Shown here piece by piece: positions 37,353 through 47,525 of a DNA stretch of 59,905 nucleotides. The notes below the pieces were generated by a model. That model saw only the letters and a list, made by a program, of their open reading frames with translations. It had not been told where the DNA came from and ran no database searches. Every line of letters starts with the position of its first letter. Positions within the stretch are counted from its first letter, which is position 1. This DNA is from Candidatus Thioglobus autotrophicus (GTDB lineage: Bacteria; Pseudomonadota; Gammaproteobacteria; PS1; Pseudothioglobaceae). A program made the translations under genes and the position numbers. Location of the stretch: positions 1-59,905 of the forward strand of contig JAKUUR010000009.1 in the NCBI GenBank assembly GCA_022448455.1. The letters run 5' to 3'.

Positions 37353-38954
37353 CTATTTTTCACCAAGTATCATATCTGCAGCCTTTTCAGCGATCATCAT
37401 CGTTGGTGCATTGGTATTACCAGAAATGAGTTCTGGCATAATTGAAGCGTCAACAACTCTTAACCCAGAAATGCCGTGAACCTTTAGTTGATCATCCACA
37501 ACACTGCTATCGTCATTCCCCATTTTGCATGTTCCAACTGGATGATAGATGCTCTGGCTGTTATTTTTTGCTGCCTCTAATAGTTGTTCATCTGAAGTGT
37601 AAGATTTACCAGGTACGAATTCATCAAGAATATATTTTTTTAAAGAGGAGGCTTTGGCAATTTTTCTTGCCACTTTGATGGATTCAACTGCAATTTTTTG
37701 GTCGCCCTCTGTGGATAAATAGTTTGGAATAATTGTTGGGGGTTGGCTTGGATCTGCGGAATTGATTCTTACTTCGCCACGACTCTCAGGACGTAGAGTA
37801 CAGACTGACATTGTAAATGCAGAAAAGGGATGGACGCCATCACCAGGTTTGTCGGCGCTTAATGGCTGCATATGGAATTGTATATTAGGCCTAGAGCCAT
37901 CTAAGGCTGTATTAGTAAAGGCATAAACTTGACTAGCGCTTAAAGTTAAAGGTCCCGTTCTGAAGAACAAAAATTGTAACCCAATCATTGCCTTTTTCCA
38001 CCAGGTATTTAATTCATCATTTAGAGTTCTTGTGGTTGTTTTGTAGACCATTCTAACTTGTAAATGGTCTTGTAGGTTTTTTCCTACTGCAGGGTTGTTG
38101 TGAATCACATCAATGCCCAGTTTTTGTAATAATTTTGCATCACCAATACCAGAAAGCTGTAATATTTGTGGTGATGCAATTGAGCCAGCAGACAAAATCA
38201 CTTCGCAATTGGCGTAAATTTCTCTTTCTCTTTCTTTTCCTTTTTGAATACATTTAACGCCAATCACTTTCTTGCCTGAAAAAATTAATTTACTCATTTG
38301 AGTGTCAGTCGTAATTGTCAAATTATTTCTTTTCCTAATTTTTTTTGTTAGAAAAGACCTGTATGAACTCATCCTAAAGCCTTTATATGAAGTTTGTTGG
38401 AAATAACCAACCCCTTCTTGCTTTTCGGAATTGCAATCTGGGTTATAGGGTATGCCTATTTCTTGAGCCGCCTTAATAAAATATTCTGCTATTTTTCTTT
38501 TCAACCTTAAGTTGGAAATTTTTAACTCTCCATCTACACCGTGATATTTGCTTTTACCGTTTTCTTGGCATTCAGATTTTTTGAAATAAGGTAATATGTC
38601 ATTGAAACCCCATCCCTTATTGCCTAAATGTTCCCAGTTATCATAATCGTGTTTGTCACCCCTGATATATAACAAACCATTTAATGCACTTGAACCACCT
38701 AAGACCTTACCTCTTGGCCAATCAATTCGCCTATTATTGACACCTTTATCTTTCTCTAATTTATACATCCAGTCAAACTTAGGGTTATTCATGGTTTTGA
38801 AATAGCCGACTGGTATATGGAGCCATATACTATTATCTTTGCTACCTGCTTCAATCAGCAAAACATTATTGTTTGGGTCGGCGGAAAGCCTGTTAGCTAA
38901 CAGGCAGCCTGCAGAACCTGCACCGACAATGATGTAGTCATAAGTTTTATTCAT
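37353..38954 (-). CDS. GMC-family FAD oxidoreductase (choline/alcohol dehydrogenase-like)
   Basis: About 533 residues of GMC oxidoreductase. IIVGAGSAGCLLANRLS is the FAD-binding motif at the start, GGSSALNGLLYIRG the GMC signature 1, GSIASPQILQLSGIG signature 2, and HPVGTCKMG holds the active-site histidine. The ATG at 38954 puts the FAD motif at the usual distance; an upstream start at 39029 would add a 25-residue tail unlike the family. Members oxidise primary alcohols such as choline. It shares a divergent promoter with TRAP-1, so it probably acts on the TRAP-1 substrate. Confidence 0.87.
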   Translation of the reverse strand: MNKTYDYIIVGAGSAGCLLANRLSADPNNNVLLIEAGSKDNSIWLHIPVGYFKTMNNPKFDWMYKLEKDKGVNNRRIDWPRGKVLGGSSALNGLLYIRGDKHDYDNWEHLGNKGWGFNDILPYFKKSECQENGKSKYHGVDGELKISNLRLKRKIAEYFIKAAQEIGIPYNPDCNSEKQEGVGYFQQTSYKGFRMSSYRSFLTKKIRKRNNLTITTDTQMSKLIFSGKKVIGVKCIQKGKEREREIYANCEVILSAGSIASPQILQLSGIGDAKLLQKLGIDVIHNNPAVGKNLQDHLQVRMVYKTTTRTLNDELNTWWKKAMIGLQFLFFRTGPLTLSASQVYAFTNTALDGSRPNIQFHMQPLSADKPGDGVHPFSAFTMSVCTLRPESRGEVRINSADPSQPPTIIPNYLSTEGDQKIAVESIKVARKIAKASSLKKYILDEFVPGKSYTSDEQLLEAAKNNSQSIYHPVGTCKMGNDDSSVVDDQLKVHGISGLRVVDASIMPELISGNTNAPTMMIAEKAADMILGEK

Positions 38955-39028
38955 GTATTTTGTATTCTGGTGATTTAGTCTTATAGCTGAAATTATAGCT
39001 ATTAATTTTAACTCAAAATTATTTTTCA

Positions 39029-39064
39029 AATATATGAATTCATATATATAAATTGATGTATACT
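39029..39064 (+). promoter_or_regulatory. Divergent promoter/operator between GMC oxidoreductase and TRAP-1
   Basis: Positions 39030-39047 form a perfect 18-bp palindrome centred on GAATTC (ATATATGAA/TTCATATAT). It is followed by AAATTGATG and TATACT at 39059-39064, a likely -10 lying 92 bases before the TRAP binding-protein ATG. The element is a near-copy of 33445-33480. A dyad over the weak -35 region suggests a dimeric regulator; the GntR protein at 42476 is one candidate. Confidence 0.55.
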
Positions 39065-39123
39065 AGTTTACCACTTAATGCTATATGGGGTTAATATGTT
39101 TAATCTAACTGCATTAATTAAGT

Positions 39124-39171
39124 GTTTTTTATGTTAAAAAATAAAGGAGTTTTTTATGTTAAAAAATAAAG
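39124..39171 (+). repeat. Tandem duplication of the dctP start region
   Basis: Two identical 23-base copies (39124-39146 and 39149-39171, period 25) each contain GTTTTTT-ATG and the codons TTA AAA AAT AAA. The second copy carries the true start of the TRAP binding protein (ATG 39156), preceded by AAAGGAG. The first ATG at 39131 opens a 12-codon frame (MLKNKGVFYVKK) ending at TAA inside the gene start. It has no ribosome binding site of its own, so it is more likely a slip duplication than a leader peptide. Confidence 0.8.
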
Positions 39172-40253
39172 TTGTTTTAATGTTCGCTGCGTTACTAGCT
39201 TTCAGCTTTAGTTCAAGCGCAATGGCAGTTACAAAATTGAAAATACAATCTGTTATAGGAAGCAGCACTAGTGAAGTTGTGATGCTTAAAGAATTTGCAG
39301 CTCATGTTGCGATAGTGACTGATGGCAGAGTGTTGATGGAGATTGTCCCTGGCGGTTCTGTTGTGCCAAATAATGATGTTTTAGATGCAGTAGACGCAGG
39401 TTTGCTTGATGGTGGATTTGCATGGACGCATTACTGGTCTGGCAAGCATCCAGCAGCGATGTTGTTTGGTTCTCCTGTTGCAGGTGCTGGTGTTGGTATT
39501 GATAATATCGCATGGATTTCTTGGTTCCATAGTGGTGGTGGTAAAGAGCTTTATGATCGATTATGGGATGAAATGGACATGAATATTCATGGCCTTATGT
39601 TGCAACCCGTTGGACCGGAAGCGCTTGGTTGGTTTAAAGAACCGATCTATAATATGGATGACTTCCGTAAGCTAAGATTCCGTACACCTCCTGGAATTCC
39701 AGGTCAAACATACAAAGACATTGGTGTCGCTGCAGTAGCTATGGGTGGTGGAGATATTCTGCCTGCACTTGAGAAAGGTGTTATTGATGCAGCAGAGTGG
39801 TGCTGCCCACAACCAGATAGAGACTTTGGTTTCCAAAAGGTTCTTAAGTACTACTACTTGGAAGGACTTCACCAAGTTGTTGTGAATGCTGACATGTATA
39901 TCAATGGCGACGTTTGGGATAGCTTTTCTGAGCGTGATCAAGCTGCAATAAATATTGCTGCAGATGCTTCATTGATTCGTTCAATGTCTAATCGTATCTA
40001 CCAAAACGGTTTAGCTTTGAAAGACTTGACAGAAAATTGGGGTGTACAGCTGATGGATACTCCAGCTGATTACTTCCCAACTTACATGAACGCTGCGTAT
40101 GCTACGCTTGAAAAGAATGCTGCAGATAACGCCTTCTTTGCAGAAGTTTGGCAATCTCAAAAAGATTTTGCAGTTATTGCAGTGCCTTTCTGGGCTGGTT
40201 CGCAAGCATCAAATGCTAAGCTAGGCAAAGCATTTGCTGATACACTGAAGTAA
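39156..40253 (+). CDS. TRAP transporter solute-binding protein (DctP family), system 1
   Basis: A 365-residue periplasmic binding protein with a signal peptide (residues 1-24, ending SSSAMA-VTKL). KLRFRTPPGIPGQTYKDIGVAAVAMGGGDILPALEKGVIDAAEW is the DctP ligand-binding region, with the arginine that anchors carboxylate or sulfonate groups (in LRFRTP). It delivers an organic anion to the DctQM permease. GGAG 6 bases before the ATG is a good ribosome binding site. It is divergent from the GMC gene and followed by a terminator-like hairpin. The substrate is unknown; DHPS or a related acid is plausible from the neighbours. Confidence 0.9.
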   Translation: MLKNKVVLMFAALLAFSFSSSAMAVTKLKIQSVIGSSTSEVVMLKEFAAHVAIVTDGRVLMEIVPGGSVVPNNDVLDAVDAGLLDGGFAWTHYWSGKHPAAMLFGSPVAGAGVGIDNIAWISWFHSGGGKELYDRLWDEMDMNIHGLMLQPVGPEALGWFKEPIYNMDDFRKLRFRTPPGIPGQTYKDIGVAAVAMGGGDILPALEKGVIDAAEWCCPQPDRDFGFQKVLKYYYLEGLHQVVVNADMYINGDVWDSFSERDQAAINIAADASLIRSMSNRIYQNGLALKDLTENWGVQLMDTPADYFPTYMNAAYATLEKNAADNAFFAEVWQSQKDFAVIAVPFWAGSQASNAKLGKAFADTLK

Positions 40254-40282
40254 AGATTCATCTCTATACTTCTTCCAAAACT

Positions 40283-40318
40283 AAGTTGCCAATAGTAAAT
40301 ACTGTTGGCAACTTTTTT
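40283..40318 (+). terminator. Intrinsic-terminator-like hairpin after dctP (system 1)
   Basis: A 10-bp stem (AAGTTGCCAA pairing with TTGGCAACTT) with a 12-base loop is followed by further T residues. It lies 30 bases after the binding-protein stop and 200 bases before dctQ, suiting partial termination within the operon. Confidence 0.8.
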
Positions 40319-40334
40319 AAGTTTGACAGCTTTA

Positions 40335-40361
40335 GCTGGTGGCGCTTCTCCTGCCGCCAGC
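40335..40361 (+). other. Second stem-loop in the dctP-dctQ gap
   Basis: GCTGGTGGC pairs with GCCGCCAGC (one G-U pair) around a 9-base loop. There is no T run, so it is not a classic terminator. It is GC-rich in an AT-rich gap and could stabilise the processed dctQM message. The remainder of the 267-base gap (40254-40520) shows no gene. Confidence 0.5.
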
Positions 40362-40520
40362 AATGGCTTCTTGTTTGTTACAATGCAGTTTGTTTTTATA
40401 TATTTATTTAGCTATTCTCAACTTAATATATAAAATCTAATTGGGGGTTTTTGCCGGCTAGGCCTATTAAAAGGTATGATGTTTTTTCATCACTTTTTTA
40501 TTTAGTCAAAGGTATTCAAT

Positions 40521-41129
40521 ATGTCAGAAGAGGAAGATTATAGTCATTTAGATACTACTGATGAAATGGTTGCTGAAGGGCGATCATACACTGGGGTTAT
40601 GCCTGATGATATGCCCAAGTATATGGCTAAGACAATTCTTGGGATTGATCTTTTTAACTTAAGAGTAGGACAGATGGCTTGTTGGCTGACTGTACCAGTG
40701 TTTGTCTCTATGTTTTATGAAGTTGTTGCGAGGCACTTCTTTAGTGCCCCGACGATGTGGGCCTACGACATAAGTAGAATGTTTGCTGGCGCTATGTTTA
40801 TGCTCGGAGCCGGCTATGCGCTTTCAAAAGGCGTGCATATTCGTGCTGACTTTCTCTATCGTAAATGGTCTATCAGAAGGCAAGCCTCAGTTGATCTCAC
40901 TTTGTATCTATTGTTTTATTTTCCAGGGCTTATTGGAGGTATAAATGCCTGTTATAAGTATGCTTATAAATCTTGGTCACAAATGGAAAAAGGGATGGAT
41001 ACTGCATGGATGCCACTCATGGGTCCAATCAAGACTGTTTTAGTAATAGGATTTGCATTGCTCTTGATACAAGGCATATCAGAGGTACTCAAGTGCGTGT
41101 ATGCGGTTAAACATAGGAGATGGCCATGA
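40521..41129 (+). CDS. TRAP transporter small permease (DctQ), system 1
   Basis: A 202-residue membrane protein with four hydrophobic segments after a long acidic N-terminal tail of about 50 residues. WAYDISRMFAGAMFMLGAGYALSKGVHIRADFLY is the DctQ core. It couples the binding protein to the DctM subunit. It overlaps dctM by 10 bases. Confidence 0.88.
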   Translation: MSEEEDYSHLDTTDEMVAEGRSYTGVMPDDMPKYMAKTILGIDLFNLRVGQMACWLTVPVFVSMFYEVVARHFFSAPTMWAYDISRMFAGAMFMLGAGYALSKGVHIRADFLYRKWSIRRQASVDLTLYLLFYFPGLIGGINACYKYAYKSWSQMEKGMDTAWMPLMGPIKTVLVIGFALLLIQGISEVLKCVYAVKHRRWP

Positions 41130-42445
41130 CTCCAGAAGTGCTAGGCATGATTTTAATTGCGGCAATGCTGTTTGCCATTTTTATTGGCTTCCCTATCTCC
41201 TTTACGTTAATCTTTTTAGGTGTTGTCTTTGGCTATCTTGGCTTCGGTGATCTAGTCTTTTACTTGATGACTTTTCACTTCTCTGCGAGCATGTTGGAGC
41301 AGACGCTTGCAGCGATTCCTTTGTTTACCTTCATGGGCATTATGATGGAGAAAGCAAACTTGATGGAGAGATTGTTTACATCCGTCCAGATGGCATTATC
41401 TAGAACCAAGGGTTCACTATTTGTTGCAGTACTTTTTGTGGCAACTATATTTGGTGCGGCAACTGGAATTGTTGGAGCATCGGTGACAATTCTTGGAATT
41501 ATGTCAGCCAAAACATTTAATAAGGCAAAGTATGATGTGCGCTTGGCTGCTGGCTCAATTACTGCTGGTGGAACTTTAGGTATATTGATACCACCAAGTA
41601 TTATGCTGGTTGTTATGGGGCCTATTTTAAATGTCCCTGTAACAGACTTGTTTGCTGCAGCAATCATGCCGGGTTTGATGTTAGCGATTCTCTACACCGG
41701 CTATACACTTATTAGGTGCCACCTAAATCCGTCATTGGGTCCTGTCGTACCTGAGGAGCTTCGCCCAACATCAATGAAACAGGTTTGGGTTGAGTTTTTT
41801 CAAGGTCTAGTACCACCGGTTCTCTTGGTGGGTTCATCCCTTGGAAGTATATTGTTTGGTCTCGCGACCCCTACTGAAGGTGCTGCTATGGGCGCAGTTG
41901 GTTCAATATTTTTATCGCTAGTTTATCGAAAATTTACTTTCAAGCATTTTAGAGAAGCCCTATTAAAGACCCTTGAAATTACCACGCTAATAATGATTTT
42001 GGTTGCTGCTTCAAACTTTTTTGGTTCAGTATTTTCAAGGTTGGGAACGCCAACCATGATAACTGAATGGATGATGTTGTTAGATTTGCCGCCAATGGTT
42101 TTACTATTGATCATTATGGCTTTTATTTTCCTTTTGGCTTGGCCATTAGAGTGGGTACCGATTGTATTAATTATCTTGCCAATCATATTACCTCTAATCG
42201 AACAACTAGGCTTTAATCTGACTTGGTTTGGAATCTTAGTTGCAGTTAATTTACAAACAGCCTGGCTTTCACCGCCGGTTGCTCTGTCGGCCTATTTTTT
42301 GAAAGGGGTGGTCCCGGAATGGGATTTAACAGATATTTATAAAGGTATGATGCAATTTATGTGCATCCAAGTAGTTGGCTTAATGTTGATTATTGTATTT
42401 CCACAGATAGTATTGTGGCTGCCAAATTATTGGTATGGCAATTAA
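41120..42445 (+). CDS. TRAP transporter large permease (DctM), system 1
   Basis: A 441-residue membrane protein with about 12 hydrophobic segments. AAIPLFTFMGIMMEKA, FGAATGIVGASVTILG and GGTLGILIPPSIMLVVMG are DctM signatures. It forms the sodium-coupled transport channel. It converges with the GntR gene, 30 bases apart, with no clear terminator between. Confidence 0.93.
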   Translation: MAMTPEVLGMILIAAMLFAIFIGFPISFTLIFLGVVFGYLGFGDLVFYLMTFHFSASMLEQTLAAIPLFTFMGIMMEKANLMERLFTSVQMALSRTKGSLFVAVLFVATIFGAATGIVGASVTILGIMSAKTFNKAKYDVRLAAGSITAGGTLGILIPPSIMLVVMGPILNVPVTDLFAAAIMPGLMLAILYTGYTLIRCHLNPSLGPVVPEELRPTSMKQVWVEFFQGLVPPVLLVGSSLGSILFGLATPTEGAAMGAVGSIFLSLVYRKFTFKHFREALLKTLEITTLIMILVAASNFFGSVFSRLGTPTMITEWMMLLDLPPMVLLLIIMAFIFLLAWPLEWVPIVLIILPIILPLIEQLGFNLTWFGILVAVNLQTAWLSPPVALSAYFLKGVVPEWDLTDIYKGMMQFMCIQVVGLMLIIVFPQIVLWLPNYWYGN

Positions 42446-42475
42446 ACAAATGATAAGTAAATGACTGATATGAGC

Positions 42476-43246
42476 TTATTCTCCGACTAAGCTGTACTGT
42501 TCCCGAATGTATTCAACTTCAGTTGTATTAACATAGGAAGTTCGTAACTCAACAATCTCGTCATGGTAGGTATAACCAAGGCGCTCAATTTTTAAAATAG
42601 GTGTACCCATTTCGATACCTAACATTTGAGAAATTTTTTTGTCCACCAAGGTTGCCTTAATTCTCTCAGAGGTATGTGTTATAAAAACATTAAATTTATT
42701 TTGAAATAGGTTGTATATAGTGTTATGACGGTTAACGAGAATTTCTTCAGTTAATAATGAAAATTTAGCTGCAGCAATGACAATCTTGTCAACCGAGTGG
42801 ACTTTACTTTGAAAGCCTAATTTATTATAGATATGAAAAACCTTGTTGTTTTCTTTTGGGATGTTTAACAACTTCATTTCTGTTTTGTTGGCTTTTCTTA
42901 TTTTGAAAGAGTCCAGTTCGACTTCAGGAATGTGCTTTACGTCACTATCATTAAAGAAAATATGAAAAAATTTAAATAGGAAACTCCGGTCGTCATGTTG
43001 GCAAACAAAAGTTCCTAGGCCTTGTTTTCTAATTAAAATACCTTCTTTTTCCAAAGCTCCGATAGCCTTTCTAACAGTGCCAATCGATACATTAAATAGG
43101 CCTACTAGGGTTTTTTCATTAGGAATAAGTTGTCCAGGCCTTAAGATATCTTTATAAAGGCAATCAAATAGTTCATTCCTAATCTGAAGCCACATTGGCG
43201 TTTTGATGTTAGGGTCAATTTTAAATTTAAGATCTGTTAAGCTCAT
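42476..43246 (-). CDS. GntR-family regulator (HutC/UTRA type)
   Basis: A 256-residue regulator. Residues about 15-85 are a GntR winged helix (PMWLQIRNELFDCL, LIPNEKTLVGLFNVSIGTVRKAIGALEKEG). The rest is a UTRA ligand domain ending in ILKIERLGY and the usual strand pairs. It is the last gene of the sulfonate operon, 18 bases after the zinc alcohol dehydrogenase, and probably controls that operon and perhaps TRAP-1. Confidence 0.88.
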   Translation of the reverse strand: MSLTDLKFKIDPNIKTPMWLQIRNELFDCLYKDILRPGQLIPNEKTLVGLFNVSIGTVRKAIGALEKEGILIRKQGLGTFVCQHDDRSFLFKFFHIFFNDSDVKHIPEVELDSFKIRKANKTEMKLLNIPKENNKVFHIYNKLGFQSKVHSVDKIVIAAAKFSLLTEEILVNRHNTIYNLFQNKFNVFITHTSERIKATLVDKKISQMLGIEMGTPILKIERLGYTYHDEIVELRTSYVNTTEVEYIREQYSLVGE

Positions 43247-43264
43247 AATTTTGAATGCATTTGT

Positions 43265-44275
43265 TTATAAATGTGGCTTTAAGATAACCTTTGCGGATGA
43301 CATTCTATCATCATGAAGTTGTCTAAAAGCAAGATTTGCATCAGATAACGGAAGCTCCTTTATCCAAGACAAATTACCAAACTCACCTCTTTCTATTGTT
43401 TTTAATGCAGATTTAAAATCTTCCATGCTGTAGGTGTAACAGCCAATTAGTTTAATTTCTTCTAGGGTTAGTTTTCTTATGTTGATACTGCTTGTCCAGC
43501 TCTGTAGCCCGACATTGACAATAACGCCACCAGTTTTGACTGTATCAAAGGATAGGGAGCTGGTCTTTTCACTGCCCACGCAGTCGATAACAACATCAAA
43601 TGAATTATCACGGATTGATTCAGTAAGGGGATTAGTCGGATTAATGCCGACATGCTCCTTGACGCATGGATGGCGAGCTAAGTTAGTCTCTAAAACCTGC
43701 ATTTTTACGCCATAAGACTTTAATAGTAATGCTGTCAGCAGCCCAATAGCGCCGGCACCAATAATTAAAACTTGACACTCTTGTATGGGAAGGTAGGATT
43801 CTTCCACTGCAATATTAACAGCATGTATTACGGTTGCTGCAGGCTCGGTTAGAGCGATATGGTTTGGATCCATATCCTTTGGCGCCTCAATTAAACAGCG
43901 TTTAGGAATTGTCATATACTGAGCAAATGCACCCTGCCTATTCATGCCAATCATATCTCTATCACTGCACAAGTTGTCACGACCTTGCAAGCAATAATCA
44001 CATACACCGCAGGTAATCAATGGGTTGCCTGTAACTATTTGGCCCCGCTTCTGTCCTTCAACGATTTCTCCACAAAACTCATGACCCAGAATAAGACCTG
44101 GCTTTCTTCTCGGATCTTTGCCGTGGTAGGCGTGCATGTCGGAGCCACAGATGCCTACAGACTCAATGCGTAATAAAACGTCATCATCGCGATCTTGTTG
44201 AGTAGATCGGTACTCAGGAACATAAGTCATTTCTTCGGGAGCGGTATAAACCACTGCTGCCATTGAATTTATCAT
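43265..44275 (-). CDS. Zinc-dependent alcohol dehydrogenase (probable DHPS 2-dehydrogenase, HpsO/HpsP-type role)
   Basis: A 336-residue medium-chain dehydrogenase. Catalytic zinc motifs GICGSDMHAYHG and GHEFCGEI, the four-Cys structural zinc lobe CGVCDYCLQGRDNLC, and the Rossmann motif LIIGAGAIGLL are all intact. In DHPS pathways a pair of 2-dehydrogenases interconverts the R and S forms through the 2-keto compound. This enzyme and the SDR upstream (4-base overlap) are the best candidates for that pair. Direct evidence for substrate is absent. Confidence 0.83.
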   Translation of the reverse strand: MINSMAAVVYTAPEEMTYVPEYRSTQQDRDDDVLLRIESVGICGSDMHAYHGKDPRRKPGLILGHEFCGEIVEGQKRGQIVTGNPLITCGVCDYCLQGRDNLCSDRDMIGMNRQGAFAQYMTIPKRCLIEAPKDMDPNHIALTEPAATVIHAVNIAVEESYLPIQECQVLIIGAGAIGLLTALLLKSYGVKMQVLETNLARHPCVKEHVGINPTNPLTESIRDNSFDVVIDCVGSEKTSSLSFDTVKTGGVIVNVGLQSWTSSINIRKLTLEEIKLIGCYTYSMEDFKSALKTIERGEFGNLSWIKELPLSDANLAFRQLHDDRMSSAKVILKPHL

Positions 44276-45033
44276 TGTGCTGAAAAACCTCCATCTAAAA
44301 ATATTGTTTGGCCTGTAATATAGGAATTAGCATCACTACATAGAAAGACACTGATACCAAATAAATCTTCTTCTTCACCATTACGATTCATCATTGTTTT
44401 GGCTGCTAAAACTTTTAACTTTTCAGGGTCTTGAAATAATGATTCAGTTAGCTTGGTGTGAAAAAATCCCGGTGCAATAGCGTTAACCAGTATACCGTTT
44501 TTAGAGTAGGCCTGAGCTAATGCGCGAGTCAGCTGCATCACTCCGCCCTTACTAGCACCGTAGGGAATGCTATTGTCGAATGCTCTAAGGGACTGCAAGG
44601 AAGCAATATTAATAATTCTTCCCCAACCACTTTCTTTCATCTTTTTAACAACCAATTGACTTAATTGATAGGGCGCGGTTAAATTGATATCCATGGTTTT
44701 TTGCCAAGCATTAAGTGTCATTTCTTCAGCAGGAAGTCTGACATTTATACCAGCAGCGTTAATTAAAATATCTATTTTTTTTGACACGCTGTAGATATCA
44801 GATAGCATTTGTTCTAATTTATTGGAATTGGTAACATCAACTCGAAAAAATGCTGCTTGTGAGCCTAGTGCTTCTACCTCTTTTATGGTTTCATCTGCAT
44901 TGTCATCTATGCTTGCAATCCAAACAAATGCTCCTGCGCGGGCTAATGCTAATGCTATCATTTTGCCGATACCACTGCTACCACCAGTCACTAGGGCAAT
45001 TTTATTGTTCAGTGAAAAATTAGCTAAATCCAT
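44272..45033 (-). CDS. Short-chain dehydrogenase (probable DHPS 2-dehydrogenase partner)
   Basis: A 253-residue SDR. TGGSSGIG binds the cofactor, INAAGINVR follows, and the catalytic triad is Ser in IASLQS with YGASK. The C-terminal FLDGGF is typical of classical SDRs. It lies 5 bases after hpsN and overlaps the zinc dehydrogenase gene. It is likely one half of the HpsO/HpsP-type racemising pair that feeds the R isomer to HpsN. Confidence 0.85.
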   Translation of the reverse strand: MDLANFSLNNKIALVTGGSSGIGKMIALALARAGAFVWIASIDDNADETIKEVEALGSQAAFFRVDVTNSNKLEQMLSDIYSVSKKIDILINAAGINVRLPAEEMTLNAWQKTMDINLTAPYQLSQLVVKKMKESGWGRIINIASLQSLRAFDNSIPYGASKGGVMQLTRALAQAYSKNGILVNAIAPGFFHTKLTESLFQDPEKLKVLAAKTMMNRNGEEEDLFGISVFLCSDANSYITGQTIFLDGGFSAQ

Positions 45034-45038
45034 ATAAT

Positions 45039-46367
<1,329 letters not shown>

Positions 46368-46406
46368 TTAATTAATTTGTTGTTTGCATACTACATCTTA
46401 TATTGA

Positions 46407-47423
46407 TCATAATATTGATTCTGTTAGCCTGGTAATCTCATCATAAAGTTCTTTTGAAATAGCTATTTTTTTTTCCTTTGACTCTTTTCTTTTTTCAAGT
46501 CGCTTGCTGCCTGGTAATCTCGTCGAGGGCTGGTCAAGTATCGCGCTGACAATAGTTTCCATGCGATCAGCGAAACTGTCACCAGAAAAGAAACTGGGGT
46601 CTATGGCAATTAATAGTTGTCCTACACCTGGTGAGTCGCCCTCTGAATCAAGAAACGAGCTTGCCTCAAAGCCAAACTTAGAGTCAGTTAATCCTGCAGC
46701 TAGTATTTCCACCATTAATGCCAGAGCGCTTCCCTTGGCATCGCCAATTGGAAGCATGGCACCTGATAGAGCCTTTTGAGCATTTGTAGTTGGATTGCCT
46801 TGCTCGTCTATCGCCCAGCCTTCAGGGATTCGCTCTTTTTTTTGATTGGCTAACATCACTTTACCACGGGCAACTTTACTTAAGCTTAAATCAATTACCA
46901 AAGCTGGGGCATTTTTACGGGGGGCAGAAAATGCAATTGGATTGGTTCCAAATAGGGCTTGGGTTCCTCCCCAAGGAGGTATTGCTTTAGGGGTATTTCC
47001 AAACATTAAACCTATCAGTCCAGAATCAGCCAAACATTCAACATGCCTTCCAGCTTGACCAAAATGATGAGAGTTAGATACACTAACAGCCGCAATGCCA
47101 TATTTTTTGGTAGCATTGGTGAGCTCATTAATTGCTAATGAAAGTGCAGGAAAAGCAAACCCATGCTTTGCATCAATCCTAATAACACCACCCTTGCTGC
47201 TAACAATAGTGGGATTTACATTGCCATCTACCTTGCCAGATGATAACTGCTCAATATAGGATGGTAGACGTGACAGGCCATGTCCGGATTGACCATCGAT
47301 TTCAGCAGAGATTAACGCATCAGCAACATCTTTAGCATTTTCCTTTGATGTCTGGTTATGTTGAAGGGCATTCAAAGCTAGATCCCAAGCTTCTTTTTTG
47401 TCTAAATGCAATGTATTGGTCAA
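46407..47423 (-). CDS. comC: Ldh2/MDH2-family dehydrogenase, probable (R)-sulfolactate dehydrogenase
   Basis: A 338-residue Ldh2-type oxidoreductase. The motif GHGLSRLPSYIEQL, NSHHFGQAGRHVE (catalytic His) and PPWGGTQALFGTNPIAF are typical. In sulfonate clusters this family supplies ComC, which interconverts sulfopyruvate and (R)-sulfolactate. The start is TTG at 47423, supported by AAGGAG seven bases upstream. The gene is 102 bases downstream of suyB and 63 upstream of hpsN. Malate or ureidoglycolate dehydrogenase are family alternatives, less likely here. Confidence 0.8.
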   Translation of the reverse strand: MTNTLHLDKKEAWDLALNALQHNQTSKENAKDVADALISAEIDGQSGHGLSRLPSYIEQLSSGKVDGNVNPTIVSSKGGVIRIDAKHGFAFPALSLAINELTNATKKYGIAAVSVSNSHHFGQAGRHVECLADSGLIGLMFGNTPKAIPPWGGTQALFGTNPIAFSAPRKNAPALVIDLSLSKVARGKVMLANQKKERIPEGWAIDEQGNPTTNAQKALSGAMLPIGDAKGSALALMVEILAAGLTDSKFGFEASSFLDSEGDSPGVGQLLIAIDPSFFSGDSFADRMETIVSAILDQPSTRLPGSKRLEKRKESKEKKIAISKELYDEITRLTESIL

Positions 47424-47525
47424 TCCTTAACTCCTTATAAGAGTTATTTAAAAAGCTCTATATAGATTATGTAAACAATCAATGTAAGCCATATCAAGCT
47501 GTTTCCTGAAATTTATCCTAACAAA

